Assembly: GCF_008795955.1 (NCBI RefSeq)
Contig: NZ_VMHN01000001.1
Span: forward strand, 868,001-932,000
Length of the DNA: 64,000 nucleotides
Direction: 5' to 3'
Origin: Marinobacter denitrificans
GTDB lineage: Bacteria; Pseudomonadota; Gammaproteobacteria; Pseudomonadales; Oleiphilaceae
Shown: in pieces, positions 26,206 to 39,057 of the stretch
Layout of the letters: each line of letters starts with the position of its first letter
How positions within the stretch are numbered: the first letter of the stretch is position 1
Translations under genes and position numbers: made by a program
The notes under the pieces: model-generated
Seen by the model: only the letters and a program-made list of their open reading frames with translations
What the model was told of the DNA's origin: nothing
Databases searched by the model: none

Positions 26206-29200
26206 GCTGGCGCGTTTTCAGGCTCAGCCACCTTGCACCTGATTACACGGGTGCAGACAGATGGTACCACCAGCAATGTCAGCACCGTGGAAGCCAGCAA
26301 GCCGGAAATGATGGCCCAGGCCATGGGTGGCCACAGTGTAGAGCTCGAGAATGCCAGCGGCAGCAGGCCTGCAACCGTAGTGCCGGTGGTCAGCAGGATG
26401 GGCCGGGTTCGCTGCTCTACTGCCTTGCGAACCGCATCGCGGATGTTATCCCCTTTTTCCAGCTGCCGGTCCATGACATCCAGCAGTACGATGGCGTTGT
26501 TCACCACAATGCCCACCAGCGCAATCACACCCAGCAACGACTGAAAACCGAAGGGCGAACCGGAGAACACCAGGCCGGGGAATATCCCCACGGTGGCCAG
26601 CGGCACGGTCAGCAAAATAATCCCGACGCGGCGGAACGAGTTGAACTGAATCAACAGGAAGAACAGCAACAGCAGCACGCCGATGGGCGCTGTGGTCAGC
26701 AGGGCATTGTTGGCGTCGCCAGAGCCCTCGGCATCACCCCCCATTTTCAGCCGGGTTCCGGGCGGCAAAGGGTTGTCTTTCAGAGCAGCATCCAGCCCTT
26801 CCAGGGCCTGGCTGAAACTGTACCCGGTATGCAAGTTGGACCAGACGGTGTTCATTCTGGTGCCGTTGCGCTGATACCGGGCAGCGGATTGCCATGAGGT
26901 CTCCACCGAGGCAATAGCGGACAGGGGTACTGCGTCGCCCTGATCGTTATAGATGTTTACTGACAGCAATCTTGGCAGTGAAAGGCTGGTGCCTTCCCGC
27001 GAGCGCAGTACCAGGGGGATGGGATCTTCCTCCTGCCGGTATTGTTCCGCCACCACACCAAAGCTCTGGCCATACAGGCTCTGGGCCACATCCGACCTGT
27101 TCAGCCCATAGCGGGCAGCGCTGGCATCGTCCACGTTAATGGCAAGGCTTGGGACCCCCATATCCAGATTGTGGCGCACGTCCACGGTGCCCTCGACACT
27201 GCGAAGGGCTGCAAATAACTGCTCCACCGCCCGGGCACGTGTTTCATCGTCAGCGTGGTACACCCTTACCTCCACAGGGGCCGCCCGTGGTGGCCCCTGG
27301 CCGAGAATGCCAGCGGTTACCTGCAGCTCGGGCATTTCCTGCCCCGCATATTCCCTTATCCACTGCACCAGCCCCGTGGTTTCTTCCAGGGTGGGTGTCG
27401 AGACCACGATCCGCCCACGATTCGGTGCCTGGGGCTCCCGCTGCAGGTTGTAGTAAAAGCTGGGGCCGGTAAAGCCGGTGAACCGGTGCACCTCGAGCGC
27501 CTCCGGTCGGGTACGTATGGCGCGCTCAAGATCTGCCGCCACACTGGAGGTACGCTCCTGGTCCGTCCCTTCGGGCATATACAGCTCTACCACCACTTGC
27601 GGGCGATCGGCGTTGGGGAAAAACTGTTGTTTCATGAACGGTGTCAGCGCAAGGCTGAAAACCACGAGTGCAACCCCCGCCAGAATCAGCGTGCCTGGCC
27701 GTCTTGCGACCAGGCTCCCGAGAAAACGGGAGAGGCCGATCAGCCTGTCTTCTCTTGCATCCACTTTACGCGCTTTGAGAAAACGGGCCGCCAACAGGGG
27801 TACGGCGGAAATGGCCAGCAGGTAGCTGACTGACAGGGTAAGCATGATCATTACGGGTACACCGCGGGTAAAATCCGCTGTTCCGCCCTTGGAGAGTAAC
27901 AGTGGCATAAACGCCGCGATAGTGGTTCCCGTGGAGGCGCCCAGCGGTCCGGCGAGTTCCCTTACCGATCGTTTCAGGGCATCCAGCCGTCGCATGCCAT
28001 CGTCCAGATACCCCTGGATGCTCTCCACAATCACAATGGCGTTATCAATCAGGATGCCCAGAGAGATCACCATGCCGATAACCGCAATCTGATGGAGCAC
28101 ACCGCCGCCCAGGTCATACAGGCCGATACTGATCAGTGCCACCATGGGCAGGATGGAGGCCACCAGGATGCCCATGCGGATACCCATGCCGGTGAATACC
28201 ACCGCCACAATAATGATGACCGACATAACCAGGCTCCAGGCCAGGTTATCCAGCCGCTCTTCCACCTTGTCGGGCTGGAAGAACATTTCGCGGATTTCGT
28301 AAGGTGCGAACTCATCCCGGATCACTGACAAACGCTCGCGTACCCGTTCGCCAAACCGAATAGCATCGGTAGTGCCCTCCTCCATGATCATTGAGACCAG
28401 CACCACCCGCTCGCCATCGTACCAGGCCTCGGGCTCTCGGGGTTCGGCCGGCCCCCGCCACACTTCTGCAGCGGCAGCCAGTGGCACCTGAGAGCCGTCG
28501 GGCAGTTCAATGGGCGTGGCGCGAATGGCTTCAACACTGGTGAATTCGCTGTTTGGCAACACCGACAGGCGCCGGCCATCTGCCACAATAAAGCCCCCGG
28601 GGGTGGTCTGGTTACGGCGGGAAAGGGTTTCCAGAACCCGTGCCGGTGAAATACCCAGCCGGTACATGGCGGCGTCGTCCAGCGCCAGGGTAATCTGCTC
28701 GTCCGCGTCGCCGTCGAGCTCAATACGGGACACTCCGGGAATATCCGCCAGGTTCTGTTTCAGGCGCTCGGCAACGTCGCTCAGCTCTGTTACCGAACCG
28801 GAGCCGCTGACAGCCAGGATGATCGCCGGAATATCGATCATCCGATCGTCCAGCACCATCTGCCCCACGTCGTCCGGGAAATCCAGGCGCGCCCGGTCCA
28901 TCGCCTGGCGCACCCGGTCCCAGGCGGAATCAGTATCGTAGATGGTATCGTTCAGGCGAACGTTGAAAACCGCCACACCGGTGCGTGCGGTAGCCTGAGT
29001 GAAATCTACCTCCTCAACCTGACGAAGCTCATCAGATAGCGGCTGCAGTACCAGGCGCTCTACGGCCTCGGCACTGGCGCCGGGGTAATTAATGGTGATC
29101 AGGCCGGCACGGTAGGGAAAGGAAGGATCTTCCTGCCGCGGCATGGTGCTATAGGCAGCGATACCCAGTAGGCAAAGCATGGTCACCACCATGCCCAGCA

Positions 29201-29231
29201 ACCGTTGAAAATTCAGCAGGCGCACTGACAT
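26202..29231 (-). CDS. RND-family efflux transporter, inner-membrane pump subunit
   Basis: A 1009-aa proton-driven RND pump. The duplicated layout is clear: an N-terminal helix, a large periplasmic porter domain, the TM2-TM6 block including GILIDNAIVIVESIQGYLDD, then a second periplasmic domain and the second TM block with GVIALVGIVVNNAIVLLDVM. TM4 has a single Asp (IDNA) where AcrB has two, as in AcrB/AcrD/AcrF-type relatives of other subfamilies. It starts on the last base of the adaptor gene's stop (TAATG), so the two are coupled. No outer-membrane factor gene lies alongside. Substrate unknown. Confidence 0.92.
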   Translation of the reverse strand: MSVRLLNFQRLLGMVVTMLCLLGIAAYSTMPRQEDPSFPYRAGLITINYPGASAEAVERLVLQPLSDELRQVEEVDFTQATARTGVAVFNVRLNDTIYDTDSAWDRVRQAMDRARLDFPDDVGQMVLDDRMIDIPAIILAVSGSGSVTELSDVAERLKQNLADIPGVSRIELDGDADEQITLALDDAAMYRLGISPARVLETLSRRNQTTPGGFIVADGRRLSVLPNSEFTSVEAIRATPIELPDGSQVPLAAAAEVWRGPAEPREPEAWYDGERVVLVSMIMEEGTTDAIRFGERVRERLSVIRDEFAPYEIREMFFQPDKVEERLDNLAWSLVMSVIIIVAVVFTGMGIRMGILVASILPMVALISIGLYDLGGGVLHQIAVIGMVISLGILIDNAIVIVESIQGYLDDGMRRLDALKRSVRELAGPLGASTGTTIAAFMPLLLSKGGTADFTRGVPVMIMLTLSVSYLLAISAVPLLAARFLKARKVDAREDRLIGLSRFLGSLVARRPGTLILAGVALVVFSLALTPFMKQQFFPNADRPQVVVELYMPEGTDQERTSSVAADLERAIRTRPEALEVHRFTGFTGPSFYYNLQREPQAPNRGRIVVSTPTLEETTGLVQWIREYAGQEMPELQVTAGILGQGPPRAAPVEVRVYHADDETRARAVEQLFAALRSVEGTVDVRHNLDMGVPSLAINVDDASAARYGLNRSDVAQSLYGQSFGVVAEQYRQEEDPIPLVLRSREGTSLSLPRLLSVNIYNDQGDAVPLSAIASVETSWQSAARYQRNGTRMNTVWSNLHTGYSFSQALEGLDAALKDNPLPPGTRLKMGGDAEGSGDANNALLTTAPIGVLLLLFFLLIQFNSFRRVGIILLTVPLATVGIFPGLVFSGSPFGFQSLLGVIALVGIVVNNAIVLLDVMDRQLEKGDNIRDAVRKAVEQRTRPILLTTGTTVAGLLPLAFSSSTLWPPMAWAIISGLLASTVLTLLVVPSVCTRVIRCKVAEPENAPA

Positions 29232-30310
29232 TAGCGCACCTCCACCGCATCGCCGTCGGAAATCCGGGTCATACCGGCGTATACCACCTGGTCACCGGCA
29301 GTGAGGTCATTGGCGTCCACCACAACGCGCTCGCCGATGATTCGCTGAACCGTTACCGGTACCCGGCGGGCAATGCCATCTGAGACACGAAACACACTGG
29401 CACCGCCATTGGATTTCATTACCGCCAGCAGGGGCACAGTGGTGGCGACGGTTTCGTGGGGAGTAATCCCCACCTCTACCGGCTCGCCCGGTTCCAGGGT
29501 GTCCGCAGGAAGATTTACCAGCACCGGGTGCAATTCCCCTCGCACCCCGCCGGACTGGGCAATTTCCACGATCGATCCGGTTTCTGGCGGGAGGTTACGC
29601 TCCTGCACTGACCAAACCGGCAGGAGCTGGCCCAGTGAAACATGGTTAAGCATGTAGGCAGGCACCCGAACTTCCACTTCGCGGCCGTCAGGAGACGACA
29701 GGCGCATCACCGGTTGCCCGGCCGCCACAAACTCGTCCCGCTCCACCAGCAGTGCTTCAACGCGGCCATCGAATGGCGCCCTCAGTTCACTTTCCTGCAG
29801 CAGCCGTGTGGCTTCAGCAAGGGAAGCATCCGCGGTTGCCATGCTCGCCTTCAGGCTGTCACGCCGGGAGGCCAGTTGTTCCAGCCCCTGCTCCGACACC
29901 ACGCCCCGCTCATGCAAGCGGCGGGAACGTTCCCATTCCCGCTGGGCCTGCTCATACTGGGTTTTGAGTTCTTCCAGCCGCGCCGCAGCGGAATCCCGGG
30001 CCGGTTCCAGCGCCGGGTTGTATACCCGCGCCAGCAGCTCGCCGGTTTTCACCGTCTGCCCCAGCTCAACCGCCCGCTCACGCAAGGTACCGCTGACCTG
30101 GAATGTCAGTGTTGCCCGTTGGGCCGCCCGTACAATACCGGAGAAACGAAGCGACACACCTTCAGTCTGACCACCGGTAACCTCAGCGGCACGAACGGTA
30201 ACAGGAGCAGCATCCTGATCCGGGCCCGGCTCACTGGATTTACACCCACTGACAAGCAGGACGGCGAAAGCCGCAAGAGACAGGATGGCAGAGCGCCAGA
30301 TGGAGTTCAT
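29231..30310 (-). CDS. RND efflux periplasmic adaptor subunit, lipoprotein
   Basis: A membrane-fusion protein of about 359 aa that bridges the RND pump to an outer-membrane channel. A lipoprotein signal is seen at residues about 1-22 with lipobox LLVSGC. Barrel-sandwich (lipoyl-like) halves flank a coiled-coil hairpin of about 60-70 residues (ARDSAAARLEELKTQYEQAQ through the LEQLASRRDSL region), then a beta-barrel domain. The start at 30310 (MNSIWRS) was chosen because the signal peptide begins there; longer readings would disrupt it. Operon with the RND pump, divergent from tetR. Confidence 0.9.
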   Translation of the reverse strand: MNSIWRSAILSLAAFAVLLVSGCKSSEPGPDQDAAPVTVRAAEVTGGQTEGVSLRFSGIVRAAQRATLTFQVSGTLRERAVELGQTVKTGELLARVYNPALEPARDSAAARLEELKTQYEQAQREWERSRRLHERGVVSEQGLEQLASRRDSLKASMATADASLAEATRLLQESELRAPFDGRVEALLVERDEFVAAGQPVMRLSSPDGREVEVRVPAYMLNHVSLGQLLPVWSVQERNLPPETGSIVEIAQSGGVRGELHPVLVNLPADTLEPGEPVEVGITPHETVATTVPLLAVMKSNGGASVFRVSDGIARRVPVTVQRIIGERVVVDANDLTAGDQVVYAGMTRISDGDAVEVR

Positions 30311-30381
30311 TGAGAGACCCTCTCTTCCATGTTCATGATATTTTGTTACTCGCCCATCCGGTGGACAAAATTTTATTATCA

Positions 30382-30412
30382 GACATAATGTCATTCTTTG
30401 ACAATTTGTCAA
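30382..30412. promoter_or_regulatory. Two candidate TetR operators
   Basis: GACAT-A-ATGTC (30382-30392) and TTGACA-ATT-TGTCAA (30398-30412) are palindromes in the region between the RND adaptor and the divergent tetR gene. Centres are 18 bp apart. They share GACA/TGTC half-sites, as expected for a local TetR repressor that controls both directions. Confidence 0.55.
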
Positions 30413-30475
30413 TAATCAGCTTTCATTCCCAACCATGTATCATGAGAATGCCGTCTCAATAATCCGGAACCCCCT

Positions 30476-31117
30476 ATGAGTGAGCCGTTAAAAACCCGTA
30501 GAGAGAAAGAAAAACAGGCCAGGTACGAGGCCATTCTGGATGCCGCGGAACTGGTATTTTCAGAGAAGGGCTACGAGCGCACCTCCATGGACGACATTGC
30601 CCGCACCGCGAGCCTGAGCCGTGCATTGCTGTACGTTTACTTCAGGGACAAGGCCGCCATCCAGCGCGGCATCATGCTGCGCGCCGGCCACAGCCTGTGT
30701 CGCCGTTTCGAGGACGCCCGCCAGACAGCAGACACAGGCCTGGCACAGATACGGGCCATGGGTGTGGCCTATTACCAGTTCTACCGCGATCAGCCGGATT
30801 ACTTCTCTGCCCTGACCACGGCTTCCACGGCGATGGCAGAGGCAGACGACGAGTTGGCAGGCGAGATGTTCTGCTGCAAGGCACAAACCATGGACCTGAT
30901 GGTAGGCGCAATTCACCTGGGCCTGGAAGATGGCACCATGAATCGCGACCGCATCCATGATCCGGTCGAAACCGCCCTCTACCTGCGCGGAGCACTTCAC
31001 GGGGTAATCATGCTTTGCCAAAGCGAGATGGCGGAAACCGGCCAGGAAGAGAACTTCCCTGCCGAGTCACTGATCCGTCACACCATGGAAATGCTGACTT
31101 CTTCGATTGCCTCCTGA
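30476..31117 (+). CDS. TetR/AcrR-family regulator
   Basis: A 213-aa regulator with an N-terminal TetR helix-turn-helix (about residues 10-60: ILDAAELVFSEKGYERTSMD, DIARTASLSRALLYVYF). An all-helical ligand-binding and dimerisation domain follows. It is divergent from the RND adaptor-pump operon and probably represses it, responding to a pump substrate. Two palindromes lie in the shared intergenic region. No ATG alternative is better placed. Confidence 0.9.
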   Translation: MSEPLKTRREKEKQARYEAILDAAELVFSEKGYERTSMDDIARTASLSRALLYVYFRDKAAIQRGIMLRAGHSLCRRFEDARQTADTGLAQIRAMGVAYYQFYRDQPDYFSALTTASTAMAEADDELAGEMFCCKAQTMDLMVGAIHLGLEDGTMNRDRIHDPVETALYLRGALHGVIMLCQSEMAETGQEENFPAESLIRHTMEMLTSSIAS

Positions 31118-31136
31118 CCCAGGAGTTATCTATCCC

Positions 31137-31167
31137 TGTCGGATTAGCCGCAAGGCGTAATCCGACA
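31137..31167. repeat. Short REP-like hairpin, TGTCGGATTA type, copy 1
   Basis: Perfect 10-bp arms TGTCGGATTA / TAATCCGACA enclose a GC-rich loop (gccgcaaggcg). It lies between the convergent tetR and astB genes. The same arms occur at 51878-51909 with a different loop. No T-run follows, so it is a poor standard terminator. Confidence 0.8.
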
Positions 31168-31174
31168 AACATAC

Positions 31175-32515
31175 TCAAAGTTGAAAGTCGTAGATCGACC
31201 CCAGCCCCAGAATTCCAGTCAACTCATCAAGCGCCTTACGAACCTCATCCAGCAACATCGGGTCCCCCAGATCCTCCTGCGACAACTCCTCCCGGTAATG
31301 CGCCTCCACCCACGTGGTCAGCCGCTCATAAAGCGCATCGGTAAGCAGCACCCCGTGATGCATTGCCTTGAGCTCGTCATCGTTCAGCACCACCCGCAAA
31401 CGTAAACACGCCGGCCCACCGCCGTTGCGCATGGATTGCTTGACGTCAAACACCTCCACCGAGGTGATCGGCCCCGTCCCCTCCACAAGCTCGTCCAGAT
31501 AACGGCTCACCGACGTGATCTCCCGGCACTCCCCGGGCACCGCCAGCATCATGCCATCCGGTGTATTCAGCAACTGGCTGTTGAACAGATAGGAGGCCAC
31601 GGCGTCTTCCAGTGGCACCTGATCGCTGCTGACGCGAACAGCTTCAAGCCCAGCCCCGGTCAGGCGAGCGCGGATGTCAGCAAGGACCCGCTCTTCCTCC
31701 AGAAACGCCATTTCGTGGTAGAAGAGGGTGTTGCCGTTGCCTACCGCGATAACGTCGTTATGGAAGACACCGGCGTCGATGGCTTGCGGGTTCTGCTGCG
31801 CGAAAACCACGTGACTGTCTTTAAGGCCATGCAAACGGGCGATGGCCTGGGAGGCTTCCAGGGTCTGGCGGGCCGGGTAAAGCCGGGGAGCCGGGGCCTG
31901 GTCGTTGAAGGCAATCTGGCCATAAACGAACAGCTCCACGCCCGGCTCGCCATACCGCCCGCACAGGCGGGTATGGTTGGCCGCACCTTCGTCACCGAAC
32001 TGGCTGACCGAGGGCAGTGCCGGATGGTGGGCAAACCAGGATTCGTCCGAAAAGATCGATTTCAGGGCCCGGCCTGTGACCGGGTGTTCAATAGAGCGAT
32101 GAAACTTGGCGCTCAGGTTCGCGGGCGTGAAATGAACCCGGTGATCAGAGGTATCCGCACTGGGAGAAACCGTGGCGGCATTGGCCGTCCACATGGTGGA
32201 GGCCGACGACACCGCCGCCAGGATAGACGGGCTCTGCTCAACAACTGCCCGCAGGATATCGCTGTCAGAACCCCTGAAGCCCAATGCCCGCAAAGTCGGG
32301 ATGTGCGGGCGCTCATGGGGCGGGAGCACACCCTGCACGTAACCCCGGTCTGCCAGCCGTTTCATCTTGGCCAGGCCCTGCAACGCCGCTTCCCTGGGGT
32401 TAGAGACCGAGCGCACGTTGGACTTGGAAGCCACATTGCCCCAGGACAGCCCGGCGTAGTTATGAGTGGGCCCTACCAGGCCATCGAAGTTGGCTTCTAC
32501 CGCGTGCTTGGCCAT
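31175..32515 (-). CDS. astB: N-succinylarginine dihydrolase
   Basis: Second enzyme of the arginine succinyltransferase pathway: N-succinylarginine to succinylornithine + CO2 + 2 NH3. The 446-aa length is standard. It begins [20 protein letters not shown], the family's substrate-binding signature. The catalytic Cys is in [12 protein letters not shown] near residue 370, and the His partner lies in [10 protein letters not shown]-like and [11 protein letters not shown] segments of the pentein fold. It is the distal gene of aruC-aruF-aruG-astD-astB, 13 nt after astD. Confidence 0.96.
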   Translation of the reverse strand: MAKHAVEANFDGLVGPTHNYAGLSWGNVASKSNVRSVSNPREAALQGLAKMKRLADRGYVQGVLPPHERPHIPTLRALGFRGSDSDILRAVVEQSPSILAAVSSASTMWTANAATVSPSADTSDHRVHFTPANLSAKFHRSIEHPVTGRALKSIFSDESWFAHHPALPSVSQFGDEGAANHTRLCGRYGEPGVELFVYGQIAFNDQAPAPRLYPARQTLEASQAIARLHGLKDSHVVFAQQNPQAIDAGVFHNDVIAVGNGNTLFYHEMAFLEEERVLADIRARLTGAGLEAVRVSSDQVPLEDAVASYLFNSQLLNTPDGMMLAVPGECREITSVSRYLDELVEGTGPITSVEVFDVKQSMRNGGGPACLRLRVVLNDDELKAMHHGVLLTDALYERLTTWVEAHYREELSQEDLGDPMLLDEVRKALDELTGILGLGSIYDFQL

Positions 32516-32528
32516 ATTTCGTTTTCCG

Positions 32529-35056
<2,528 letters not shown>

Positions 35057-35084
35057 ACCGGCCTCCTGAGTGCGCTCGCCCTGT

Positions 35085-36101
35085 TCATAATGGTGTGATC
35101 CTTACCTCGTCACCCGAGCTTATGCCCAGGCACTTCCACGTTTTCAGGGGCACTTTGACCTCGTCGGCAAGGCTTTCGGTCAGTGGCGTCAGGGTGCAGC
35201 GGAAGCCGTCATTTTCACCACCGGAAATCAGGCACATCTCGCCGTCGTCGGTATTTGCGGCATGGAGGATTTTCGGGTGGCTGGTAACCACGGATTTGAG
35301 GGCGTCAGTGCGGGCTTCGAGCACCGGTCCGGCATCAAAAATGTCCAGGTAGCAGCCGCCTTGAAAGCCCTCATGCTGCAGCAGCGCAAAGGTTGCACGG
35401 GTCTGTTCGTGTGGCTGACCCAGCGCTTGTTGCGCCGCCTTGCTCAGCAAGGTGACATAGATCGGGTTGGGTGGCATGAGTTCAGCTATGAAGGTTTTGC
35501 TCAGCATGCCGGAATACTGGTCCGCGGTTTCAAAGTCCATGTTGAAAAAATGCCGGCCCAGACTGTCCCAGAACGGCACTTCGCCGCTCTCCGTCTGCAC
35601 GCCCTGTATTTCCACAACCGTGTGATCCGTGAACAGGTGGCGGTGAGCAGCAATAAACAGCATCCTGGCCCGTGACAACAGTTCGAACGCGTCCGTACCA
35701 CGTAGCTCCGGCTTGATGGTGAAGGAACACAGCAGGGTATGGTCGGTCAGCGCATGGGACGGATACAGAACTTCCACCCGACGGGATACCCCCAGCTCGT
35801 GGGAAGCATGGATAAGAGCGTCCTTCCGGTAGTTATAGAAAGGTTGCCCATTCCCTGCCCGGGCATCGATGCCGGAGACGCCAAGGACTTTGCCGGTGTC
35901 AGTATCTTCCAGCACGAACAGGAAACGTTTGGCTTCGCCCGCGCTGTTCTTGCCGGCAAACGATCGGGCTGACTGATCGATCTTGAGGGACAACGCCTCT
36001 TCTTTTTTGGGCAGCGTGGAGGACATCCGAGGGCCCTGGCCCCCGGCGATGTCGAGTATGTCTTTCAGGTCACCCGGCTGAGCCGGACGTACCAGCCACA
36101 T
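35085..36101 (-). CDS. aruF: Arginine/ornithine N-succinyltransferase, subunit AruF (alpha type)
   Basis: A 338-aa paralogue of the adjacent aruG and the other subunit of the heteromeric arginine succinyltransferase. It opens MWLVRPAQPGDLKDI and has the shared FYNYRKDALIHASHELGVSR and LRGTDAFELLSRARMLF segments. Similarity to AruG runs through the whole length but many active-region residues differ, as expected for the alpha subunit. It lies 33 nt after aruC and 28 nt before aruG. Together the two start the pathway from arginine or ornithine. Confidence 0.93.
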   Translation of the reverse strand: MWLVRPAQPGDLKDILDIAGGQGPRMSSTLPKKEEALSLKIDQSARSFAGKNSAGEAKRFLFVLEDTDTGKVLGVSGIDARAGNGQPFYNYRKDALIHASHELGVSRRVEVLYPSHALTDHTLLCSFTIKPELRGTDAFELLSRARMLFIAAHRHLFTDHTVVEIQGVQTESGEVPFWDSLGRHFFNMDFETADQYSGMLSKTFIAELMPPNPIYVTLLSKAAQQALGQPHEQTRATFALLQHEGFQGGCYLDIFDAGPVLEARTDALKSVVTSHPKILHAANTDDGEMCLISGGENDGFRCTLTPLTESLADEVKVPLKTWKCLGISSGDEVRITPL

Positions 36102-36134
36102 AGGCAGCTCCCCTGGTTGACTCCGTAGAATTTA

Positions 36135-37358
<1,224 letters not shown>

Positions 37359-37398
37359 TCAAACAAAACGTGAAAAAGTAAATTTAATCATACGCCAC

Positions 37399-38850
37399 TC
37401 AGGGCATGAGCACATCCGGTGTGCCCACCGCACCCAGTTCCATAACTCTCAGCGCCCGGCCATCCCGGCCCATCAGCGCTTTGACCAGCAGCCTGTAGGA
37501 GTCCAGGTCGAAATTGACGGCCTGCCCCCGCAACGACAGCGTGTCCAGCTCATCCACGCTGTCCAGCGTAGTCACGTGCATCCAGTTATAGACCACCAGA
37601 ACATCGGTCTTCCCGGTTCTATCGTTGTGTTCCACAACCCCTACCGGCCCCTCCCAGGGCCAGGTTTTCAGGCGCAAGGCATGGAACGCGATCTGCACCC
37701 TCAGGTTGTACTTCACCACATCCTCACCACCGTCACAGGCGCCCTTGCAGCGGCCCAGTGTCCGCTGGAAACAGGGGCCCTGGTGCTCCGGCTCCAGCCC
37801 CAGCAGCTTGTTGCAGAGGTCGTTCTTCGCGGCAATGCCGCTCAGTGCGCTCTCCGCATCCCTCTGACTACGGAACAGCCCGAAATAACTTCCCAGCCGG
37901 TGAGGCTCGATTTCACGAACCAGCCGGGCCTGGAGATAGCCCTCACTATTCGCTGCAAGTTCAATGCTTACCAGATTCTTGGCAGCGCGGGAGCGGCGAT
38001 TGAACAGCGGCTTCAGATTCTTTATCTGCTTTAATTCAAGCAGTAACGCGCCCAGCTCGCCAGCGGTTTCTGTCCAGTCCACCCGCCGCAAACTTTCAGA
38101 CATGCGTATACCACGGCTGGAACTGTGGTCTCCGGAGAAGTGGGAGGCGACTCGCTGGGCGATGTTAGTACTTTTACCTACGTACAGAAGAACGTCGTTT
38201 TCACCATAGAATCGGTACACGCCCGGGCCGCTGGGAAGATCCTGCAGGACATCGACAGGCAAGTGGGAAGGAATGCTCGGCCGCTGCAGCAGTTCTGCAA
38301 TGGCGGCTTCCAAGGTATCTCCGCCTTTTTCCGCCAACGCATGCTCAAAGAAGGCCAGCATGGCGGACACATCTCCCAGTGCCCGATGCCGTTGAACCTG
38401 GCCAAGACCATGGCGCTCGATCAAAGCATCCATATTGTGGCGACGGAACCCGGGGTAGAGTTTGCGGGACAGCTTGACGGTGCAAAGCACCTTTGCAGAA
38501 AACAGCGAGCCCAGCCGCCGGAACTCGGCTTTGATAAAACCGTAATCAAAGCGGGCGTTGTGGGCGACAAAAATGGTGTCTTTCAACTGCTCTTCCAACT
38601 CACCGGCGATATCTGCAAACACCGGGGCGTCCGCCACCATGGCATTGGAAATTCCTGTGAGGCTCTGGATAAACGGCGAAATCCGCGTTTCCGGATTGAC
38701 CAGGGTCTGCCACTCATTCACGACTTCCCCCGCCCGCCAGAAACGGATTCCGATTTCCGTAATGCGGTCATGGGAATGATTACCTCCGGTGGTCTCAATA
38801 TCGAGAAACGCAAAGGTGGCAGTGTCGAGAGTCCGGGTATTCTTTTTCAT
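37399..38850 (-). CDS. DnaQ-like (DEDDh) exonuclease fused to a UvrC-like GIY-YIG nuclease
   Basis: A 483-aa two-nuclease fusion. The N-terminal DEDDh 3'-5' exonuclease (about residues 10-165) has D17 and E19 (FLDIETTG), D102 (AHNARFDYG), and H155/D160 (HRALGDVSA). A GIY-YIG domain (about 205-285) has GVY 210-212, YVG 223-225, a catalytic Arg 233 and Glu 272. Beyond it lie four Cys (346, 360, 368, 372; spacing x13, x7, x3) that match the [4Fe-4S] ligands of UvrC. Similar fusions exist in actinobacteria and some gammaproteobacteria. Probably acts in DNA repair; target unknown. No clear ribosome site is seen before the ATG. Confidence 0.85.
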   Translation of the reverse strand: MKKNTRTLDTATFAFLDIETTGGNHSHDRITEIGIRFWRAGEVVNEWQTLVNPETRISPFIQSLTGISNAMVADAPVFADIAGELEEQLKDTIFVAHNARFDYGFIKAEFRRLGSLFSAKVLCTVKLSRKLYPGFRRHNMDALIERHGLGQVQRHRALGDVSAMLAFFEHALAEKGGDTLEAAIAELLQRPSIPSHLPVDVLQDLPSGPGVYRFYGENDVLLYVGKSTNIAQRVASHFSGDHSSSRGIRMSESLRRVDWTETAGELGALLLELKQIKNLKPLFNRRSRAAKNLVSIELAANSEGYLQARLVREIEPHRLGSYFGLFRSQRDAESALSGIAAKNDLCNKLLGLEPEHQGPCFQRTLGRCKGACDGGEDVVKYNLRVQIAFHALRLKTWPWEGPVGVVEHNDRTGKTDVLVVYNWMHVTTLDSVDELDTLSLRGQAVNFDLDSYRLLVKALMGRDGRALRVMELGAVGTPDVLMP

Positions 38851-39057
38851 GGGAGATAGGTACGCAAAGCCGGAAATTATCGATGTTTTGCCCTACTGGC
38901 GAGGGGAAATAAACACAATCCTCAAAAAGTTCCCCTAACCCACCGATTTCGTTGTATAGACATTCGTCTAATTAATGCAATAAATTATTTGAAATGTCAT
39001 GCGTTCGTAACTACTTTGAAGTGGGTCCAACAAAAATAATGTGTGGAGACAACAAAG

